Shown: in pieces, positions 51,301-60,300 of the stretch
Layout: every line of letters begins with the position of its first letter
Numbering within the stretch: position 1 is the first letter of the stretch
Assembly (NCBI GenBank): GCA_030159075.1
Contig: BROG01000979.1
Span: 102,501-166,500, forward strand
Direction: 5' to 3'
Source of the DNA: Atrina japonica
Lineage: Eukaryota; Mollusca; Bivalvia; Pterioida; Pinnidae
DNA: 64,000 nt
Position numbers and translations under genes: made by a program
The notes under the pieces: generated by a model
Seen by the model: the letters and a program-made list of their open reading frames with translations, nothing else
Database searches by the model: none
What the model was told of the DNA's origin: nothing

Positions 51301-54300
51301 CTTTAGCTGTTTGTACTGAGTTAATTACTTTGTAATCCGCCCGATATATTAATAGGGGAAAAGAAACAATGTAGCAAAATTTGTTACTCACTAAGTCACT
51401 TACTGTCAAATCAAGATTTACTGTTTGAACTGCAAGATCAGGAAACAGGCGTTACGACTACGAGTGATACATGCTTAACACAGATGCTTCATTGAAACCG
51501 ACAATTTGGACAATTTGTTTGATTTAATGCGATCTCTGACATTCATAGTGTAAAATTGGTATTATGCGAGATTTTGGTAATTGCAGCAGATGGTTTTTTA
51601 AAAATGACAGTAGGCAAAATGGGAAGTTTGAATGACAACGCTTCTCTTGAAATTCTAAACCCAAATTCAGTTTTATAAAGTTACGGAGTAAACAAATAAT
51701 TGGACGAGTTTCATATTTCTTTGTAGAAAAAATACGATAAGTATTATTTTTACGATAGTGAATACATTTTAATTGACAGTTATTTAAAAAAGAAAAAAAA
51801 AACGTAACTATGACTGGTTATCTTCATCATGAAGTTTGTTATTATTGAAAAATAGAACAATCTCAACAAGAATTCTAATTATTATTTCACGCTGGTAAAC
51901 AACGAAGCAAACAGCCATGTTGTAACTGTAAATGAGGGAGCTAAATGGAATAGCAAATATGTAGTATCTTGTAGTTTCGTATTTTCCCATTTATATCATA
52001 TTATGTAGTTTTGCGTTGTTTGTTTTGAGACAATGACTATACATTAATAAATAAAACAATGTTTTCTTGGTGTTTTGTTCTGTGGAGGAATGTTATTTTA
52101 CACATTTCGTACAAAGGGTATATACCAGTAACTCTCTTACTACAGTACATCTACAGTGTAGTACTAAGTTATGGAACATGCCAATTATACAGGTAAGTAC
52201 GATGATTTAATTTTAAATTGAAAATATGATAAAAGGTGTAAAATAACACAATGCCACACCAAGGTAATTAATGTTTGTTGTATATATCTCCATTCATAAT
52301 CAATGATGCGTGTAACAGACAACAGTATACAATTGGATCTGTATATATATCCCTTTGTTTCAATAATTACGCTATACACACGTATTCTGGATATATAGAT
52401 CGCTTGTGTACAAGTGCTCGCCGCTAATTAAAATTGTTACAAACTTTTATGTCGCCGATTTCCGCAAATATAACATCTATTTCAAATGCTGTTCTAATAC
52501 ATACTATTAATTAAATATATAGGCTACCATGCCAGCAAAAGCAAATGATTGCGCTGTAATTAACGGAATGTAATTTTACAAAGACTTCGACTGCTGTTTT
52601 GATATTTCTTTTGTTATTTATTTCAAATCATTAATTTGCTTATCATATTCCTTATCTAATATCTCGAATATATATATCTATAATAAATATTTATCTATTT
52701 CTTTCAAATACCGATCTGAGAATTTTGAAAATATTTCCGATCGTCATACTGCATTTATACACAATAATAATCAATCTAGCCGACGATTTTTGGCCATACG
52801 GCCGTGGAAAAAAGTCAATGCGGATTATACGCACGAACTCCTTTTTTCTCCGAAATCTGATGCTGAAATGGGGGGTGCGGATAATACGTAAATGTGGACT
52901 ATACACGGCCGATTACGGTAATCCTCTTAATTGTTATTATAAAGATTTGACACACACAGACGTCACAAATACACTTACCAATAAAGGGACTTCACAAAAA
53001 CACTTACCCATACAGAGACGTTACAAATACACTTACCCATACAGAGATGTTACACATACACTTACCCATACGGAGACATCACAAATACACTTACCAATAT
53101 AGAGATGCCACAAATACACTTACCCATAAAGACATAACAAATACATTTACCCATATATAGATGTCACAAATACACTTACCCATAAAGGGACGTCACAAAT
53201 TCACTTACCCATATAGACATAACAAATACATTTATCCATAGAGATGTCACAAATACACTTACCCATAAAGGGATATCACAAACACACTTACCCATACAGA
53301 GATGTCACAAATACACTTACCCATACAGAGACGTCACAAGTACTCTTACCCATAGAGACATCACAGATATACTTACCCATATAGAGATGTCACAAATACA
53401 CTTACCCATATAGACGTCACAAATACACTTACCAATACAGAGACTTCACAAATAGATTTACCCATAGAGATGTCACAAATACACTTACCCATAAAGGAAC
53501 GTCATAAATACACTTACCAATATAAAGATGGCACAAATACACTTACCCATATAGAGACGTCACAAATACACTTACCCATATAGAGACATAACAAATACAC
53601 TTACCCATATAGGGACGTCACAAAGACACTTGCCCATACAGAGACATCACAAAGACACTTACCCATATAGAGACGTCACAAATACACTTACCCATACAGA
53701 GACGGCACAAATACACTTACCGATATAGAGATGTCACAAATACAATTACCTATACAGAGATATCACAAATACACTTACCCATATAGGGAAATTTCATCAC
53801 AAAAAAAAATTGTTTAAATAAATAAATCTTTTGATTTCTAATTCAGAGAAATATAATGAAATTGTATCTATTTCTTTGTTTAAGGGAGAAAATTCTATTG
53901 TCATAAGAAATGGCCTGACAATACTTATTTTGTGAAGTAATATCTGGGACACCTGTTCTCACCTATGGATCTCTCTGAAGTCTGTGTTTATCTCTTGTAT
54001 TTACTGTTTTTCATTTTTCTACTCTCTAGACTTTGATGTCCGAATGTTTTTCTTTTACTCACATTCTTTACTGAATAGAACTTTGTGAACTGTCAGCTCA
54101 CCATTACACAAAATTACATACCGTATTTCACCCTATAAGTGCCCAAGGCGCTACAAAAATTAGGAAAAAGTGATGGGTTCTTATTTGGACAAATTAATAG
54201 TCAAAATAACGAGACACAGATAAAGTGTTATTTACATTTTTGTGGTCAACCAGCTAGAAAAGATACTTGATCATGTGTAAAAACATATCATTAATTAAGT

Positions 54301-57300
54301 ACTCAAGTCTCTGGTTAGATGAAGAAATTAAAATCATTTTACTTTATAATAGTGTTACCACAACTACAGATACAATATACCTCAGCCATTTGTTTAACAC
54401 TTTGTAATTCTATCACTTCACAAAAAAGTATACTATGCTGATCATCTGACACAAGATCAAACATTTATATCTATAAAATCTGTACAGGATTACTAAGACA
54501 TTAGCAGAAAATGATCCAGTACTTAACTGTAATTCCAAACCATCTTTGTATCTAAATATCAGGTCCATCTGGTGTTAATCAAAGGTCAAGATCTCAGAAT
54601 AAACAAGATGACGTCTCAGTCTCTTGGTCTAATACAACAGTGGAACCCGTCTTGAAAGACCACCTCATCTGACACTGAAATGTGGTCTCTGAAAACTCAG
54701 CAAAAATATCCCGTATAAGAGACAACTATAGGGAGGCATCTTTTAAACTTCAACTTGCCATTTCTTAGTTAATAAACAGAACATTATCATGAATTGGCTA
54801 AAACCAGGTGATCTCTAAAAAGAGGTTTTAATTAAAGGATTATTTAACCAAGTGGTTTTCAGAATGTGGTGTCAGGCGACTGGTGGTTTTTGACGAGAGT
54901 GGACTTTCAGGACAGGTTTTACTGTAGAACATACTTTCTGAAGTTAATCAACAGTTTTTGTCATCTTCAACATTATAGACCTATAAGGATAACCTTTAGT
55001 AAATGGTGTCTCTCTCTCTCTCTCTCTCACACACACCTACACACACACACACAATTTAATTCTATTTTCTTAATTCCATGCCAGCAGGAAAACCCGAACA
55101 GATGATTGCTGCTATTTTGTATTGTTCTCTTGCGAGCATATATTTCTTTCATCCTTGTTATAATTAAAATAATTCTTAGAATTGACATTGACACAGTTGA
55201 CATTTGCAAATGTTTTAGCTCGTCTGATTTCGGTGTGGCGTCCTATCCGTTTCGGTGGGTCGACACACCTGAATCATACTTGCTACAGTTAAATCTGGGA
55301 GATGAATTAATATAAGCACTTTGCTTTTTTTAAAATCCCTTCTGTAATGATTTTATATTGTATGTTTATGCCAATCTATGAATAAAATATGTTTAAACTA
55401 AACCTAAATGGTATAAAAGCAAAGAATTAATTATTTTACAAAAGGGAACAACTCTATGAAAATGGAAGCAAGAGTTACGGTTCTTGCACACTGCACCCCA
55501 CCTCTATGTGGTGTTGACGCGTATGAAGTTTGATGAAATCATCGTGCATGGTTTGAAAGTTATGCTCCTGACAAAGGAAATATTAATTTTTTCTACAAAG
55601 AGGAATAACTGAAAATGGAAGCAAGAGTTATGGTTCTTGCACATTGCCTCAATGTGGTCTTGACTTGTATAAAGTTTGATGAAATGATCATGCATGGTTT
55701 GAGAGTTATGCTCCAGCCAAGGCAAGAATTTATTTTTTTTACAAAGGGGAATAACTATGAAAACAAAAGCAAGAGTTATGGTTCTTGCACACTGCCTCCT
55801 GGTATCTATGGGATAGCTGAAGGTATTTATGGGATAGCTGAGTTATTGAAACTTAATTCTTAAATAGCCGAGGTTTCAATGAAGTACTTCATATTTTGAG
55901 ATACAAAATCTTCCCTCAGCCAATCACAGCAGAGGATTTATTCAGTGCGAAAATGTTGAGGCAGTGTGTATTAAATAAATTTTAATATTTATACAGCATA
56001 GTTTTCAAATTTTATGACATCCTGTAAAATATTTTTTAAAAAAAACAATACAATTACTAATTAGGAATCAGATGAATCCTCATTAATTGATGGCGTTCAA
56101 AGGAAAAGATGCCAACATTGTAACTACTGAGCATTCATGGTAGTAAACAAGATGGTCAGGAATGGGACATGTTCGCTGAAATGGAGCATTTATACTAATA
56201 AAACCGCTTGCGTTAGAACAATTTTCACACATAACAAATTATTTAACACCGCATTGTTTTAAATTGATGCATTTCATCAGCGATATTTAGCCTTTAGATA
56301 TCGCTGATTTTATTTTTATGTTGCCCAAAACGGCACCAATATGGAGTGCCAAAATGGCTCGAAAGTTCTCACTTATCAACAATGACACTGAACTGTTTAT
56401 CTTTGTTTTGTACCACTTTATTTTATAGGAACTACTTGAACTTTTTCGTGTTACTATGGTAGTAATGGGAGTGAATAAAATAGAAAATCAAACCGGATAC
56501 TCTTACTATAGAAAGTTGACTTGTTTGAACACTACCCTAAATATAATTTTGTTAAAATTTTCCCATCGTAGGATGAAGGGGAACTTCTTAGAAAGAACAA
56601 TAAAGAAGCAGAATACATGTATAGAGTAGAATCAAACTATTAAGATCACCTGACAGACTTAGTTAAAGTGGTCTGCATTATTAGAGAGAGCAGCGATGGT
56701 CTGGAACAATTTTAAACAAAAGGCCCATGGGCCACATTGCTCACCTGAACTGTGTTGGTATCTTACAAATATGGGAATTTCAAATTTACAAACTATTTTA
56801 ACACTCCTTAGGAGTGGAGGAGACTTAAAAATGAATGAAAATGACAAAGCTGGGAAAGATGTCAAAAACATGTCAAAAATTAGTTTTTCAATCCATGCAG
56901 CAGTTCTGGAGAAGATTTGAGAGGTATCCCCCCGAAGGCCCCATTTGCCCCACCCTGGATCCACCCCTTGGCCAATCTGGCCGAAATTAACAAACTTGGT
57001 AGTTAACCTTGAGTATAATATACAATATTTTACAAGCCGTTATAAAATTTGAAAACTATGCTATTAAATATTAAAATTTATTTAATACATACTGCCTTCA
57101 CATTTTCTGTGCTGAATAAATCTGCTGCTGTGATTGGCTGAGGGAAGAATTTGTATCTCAGAATATCAGAATGTAATAGCTGTTTTGATTGGCTTATTGG
57201 CTATACATGAATTGCAATGGGAATGCCAAGGTTTTGGTTAAAAGCACCAACAACCCTGTATTTCAGAATACTTGCAGGTATACAGGGTTAGAGCAAAGTA

Positions 57301-60300
57301 ATTCACTTCAACCTTGGCTATGTATGAATTACTTGTATCTCTGAATATCAGAAGGTATTCAGGGTTACAAATCGGCTATCCTATAGATACCTCCAGCTAT
57401 CCCATAGATACCAGGAGGTATCTATGGGATAGCTGACCCATAACCCTCAACAGTATACCTGGTGGAATTTAGATATATGGTCTGTTATCCCATAGATAAC
57501 AGCCGGGTATCCCATAGATACCTCATGGTATCTATGGGATAGCAGGGTTTTGGTTATTATTGTGTGCCATATAGATAGGTTTTTTTAACTATAGTATTTA
57601 ACTGATGCAATTACATGAAACTTTTTTTGTTTTGTTCCAATAACAAGTATTTATAATAGATTTTGACATTCTATAACTGGACCTTCCAGCCAGTTCTCAG
57701 TAAAACACAGACAGAGACAGACAGACAGACAGAGAGAGAGAGAATGTAACATGAGTATTCATGTACTATTTTATAGTTTATTAAATGAGTTTATTAATTT
57801 TATACAACACCAGCCTATCTTGACCAGCATTTTACTGCAAACATTTACATTTTTTAAGCCTGTTAAATACAAATTTAGAAAAAAAAATTCCATTTGTGCT
57901 GCAAGCAAAGAATGACAATTTCTTACAATACCTTGCAATGGATGGAATGGAATCCCTGGGAGTGGCACGGGTCCTCTCTATTCCAAAACAAGGATTTTTC
58001 AAAAGTGATCCAAGGGCCTTTAACAATATAATCTTTCCTGAAGTAATATAATAAAATAAATGAAAAAATATATACAGAATGAAGAGCATATGTGTCTGTC
58101 CTGTTCAGATTAATACTAGTGTATTTTGTTGATGTTTTTTGCATTTTTTTTTTTATTTGTTTACTTGTATGATACCTCTTTTGTTTCAGAAAATACAGAT
58201 GTATTTTAAACTGGACCTCAACTGATGACGTCAAAATGACAGAAACAATGGCCTTGAGTATTGTGTTTATATTTACTTATAATTAGTACTTATATTTACT
58301 TATAGTTTTTTAATTCATCGTGATTTTTTGTGGTTTTGTATACATAGGTCTCACTAACAATGAGTCACCAAAGATACTTGAAATTACGAGAAAATTTTTC
58401 ACTTTTTTTTTATCATGTTGTGATGTAAGATAAGTTTGTGAACGATTTGATCAAAAACAAATGTACACATAAGATATAACAAATTGACCAGCTTTAGGAT
58501 ACCACCTTAATTTAATTAACAACACAGTCAACTGTCACAATTAATGATTAATAAGAACAAGACCCTTGTACTTTCTGCATAACAATAAATTTTAAACTCA
58601 TTCACCCCTAAAGACACATTTGGACTGGCCTAAATCATTGATTTACAGAAGAGTCCATTGTTTTTTTCAAGGGCTATAAAGCATCAGAAAACAACAAAAT
58701 TAAATCATATTTTGGTAAAATTGATAATTACTGATATTGATCATGAAACCGACACCAACCTGTTATAGGATGCACAATAAAAACTTTTTGTCCTTCCGTA
58801 CAGGAGTTGAGGGACACCAGCGTACAGTCATCTTCTTTCCTTGGAGTCAGAACTTTCTCTATATCTACCGTTTTCAAAAACGGAGTTCTACTAATTACCA
58901 AGTCCATTTGTGGTCCTGATTTAAAATTGGAGATACTTGCTGGAATGTTCAGTGGTGGCAATAAGTGGCCAATTTTTTTAGTTTTTGAAGTGACAGGGGA
59001 CTGATTGGCCAGATCTGTATAGCTGAAAGGAGAACAGTAAAACTCAGCTGTATTATTACTTACATGGTATTGTACACTGTACTAGTCCCTTTTACTACCT
59101 AAGATTCTGGACCTTAAACATTAGTGCCCTCTGTCTTAGCACCGTGTCAAAGTCTACGGCAATTGTAGTTGTATTACAAAGTGTCAAGTCTATAGCAATT
59201 CAACTTCTAATATAAAGTGTCCCTGGGTGCGTTTTATCAAGAAGTCATAAGTCTTATTAAGTTGTAAGTCTCAAGTTAATTGACCTTTAGACAAAACTTA
59301 GGACAGTTTTATCAATCCTTTCCTAATTCAAATTAGATCTCGATAGTTTGACCAAATGTTTACTTGCCAGAAAGTTGATCGTCTTATTTCAGATACAGCT
59401 CAGCATTTTTCTCCTCCAGAATTAAAGACCGACTGCCACCTTATACCTGAAAAATCGCCATGTGGCTTACAACACCACTAAAACATACAATGTACATGAC
59501 CAAAATGACCTTGAAAAAATGGAACTCTAACCTCTCATGTAGGTTACAGGCTTTAGAATCGGTTTCATCTGTGGCCATAAACTCGTTAAATGGTGTTGAG
59601 GTCGTAGTCAATTTTTTAGCGAACTGCTGCTCTTCTGTTTGGGGTGACACTATTTTGATTTTCGGTATAGTTATGATATCTATCCCAGTGTCAATGTCAT
59701 TTTGCATGCTGACCTCCGGAGTTTCCACAAGTCCGACATTCAGCATGTCATTACTCGCTATTTGATTTTCTTTATCATCTGATAAAAATCTGCTTTCCTG
59801 GAGAGAAAAATCCTGTAATAGAAAACAACAATGATGAAAATTATGCTTCTATAAAAAAAAAAAAAAAAAAAATGTGTGTGATGAACGAAGAAAAGAACAA
59901 AATCTGCCCTACTCTGTTGTTGTCTGTTGGTTTATTGTTGTTTAACGTCCCACTCAAGAATCTTTCACTCATATTGAGATGTCACCAAATGCCGGTGAAG
60001 GGCTTCAAATTTTGGCCTATGCTCGGCTCTTATGGCCATTGAGCAGTGAGGGTTCTTTAATGTGCCGACACCTACTGTGACACGGGACCTTGGTTTTCAC
60101 TGTCTCGGATCAAAAAACAGGAAACCGACCTGCCGCCGACTGGACTCAAACTCACGATCAAGAGTTGAGCACGCTACCAATTGAGCCAGTCTGGCTCCGT
60201 TCTTGTTTTTAAAGCGTGCGAATGTGAATAATTTTAGATCCACCAGAGACAAACACAATTGAACAATTAATAAGGAGTACAATTACTAAATTTGAGAATC

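Larger units (their letters stand above)
55797..57545. mobile_element. Inverted-repeat (foldback-like) element with hairpins
   Basis: The left arm (55797-56040) is the inverse of parts of the right side. CCTGGTATCTATGGGATAGC at the left end matches the complement of 57395-57416. The CCCTCAGCCAATCACAGCAG block (about 55913-56030) matches the complement of 57036-57156. The right end holds two near-perfect hairpins. No transposase is seen, and an R5 repeat is nested inside. Confidence 0.65.

Noticed and set aside
52950..53790. CRISPR-like array with 29-bp repeats
   Set aside because: Units are directly adjacent without unique spacers, vary among themselves, and lie in a eukaryotic intron; it is a minisatellite.
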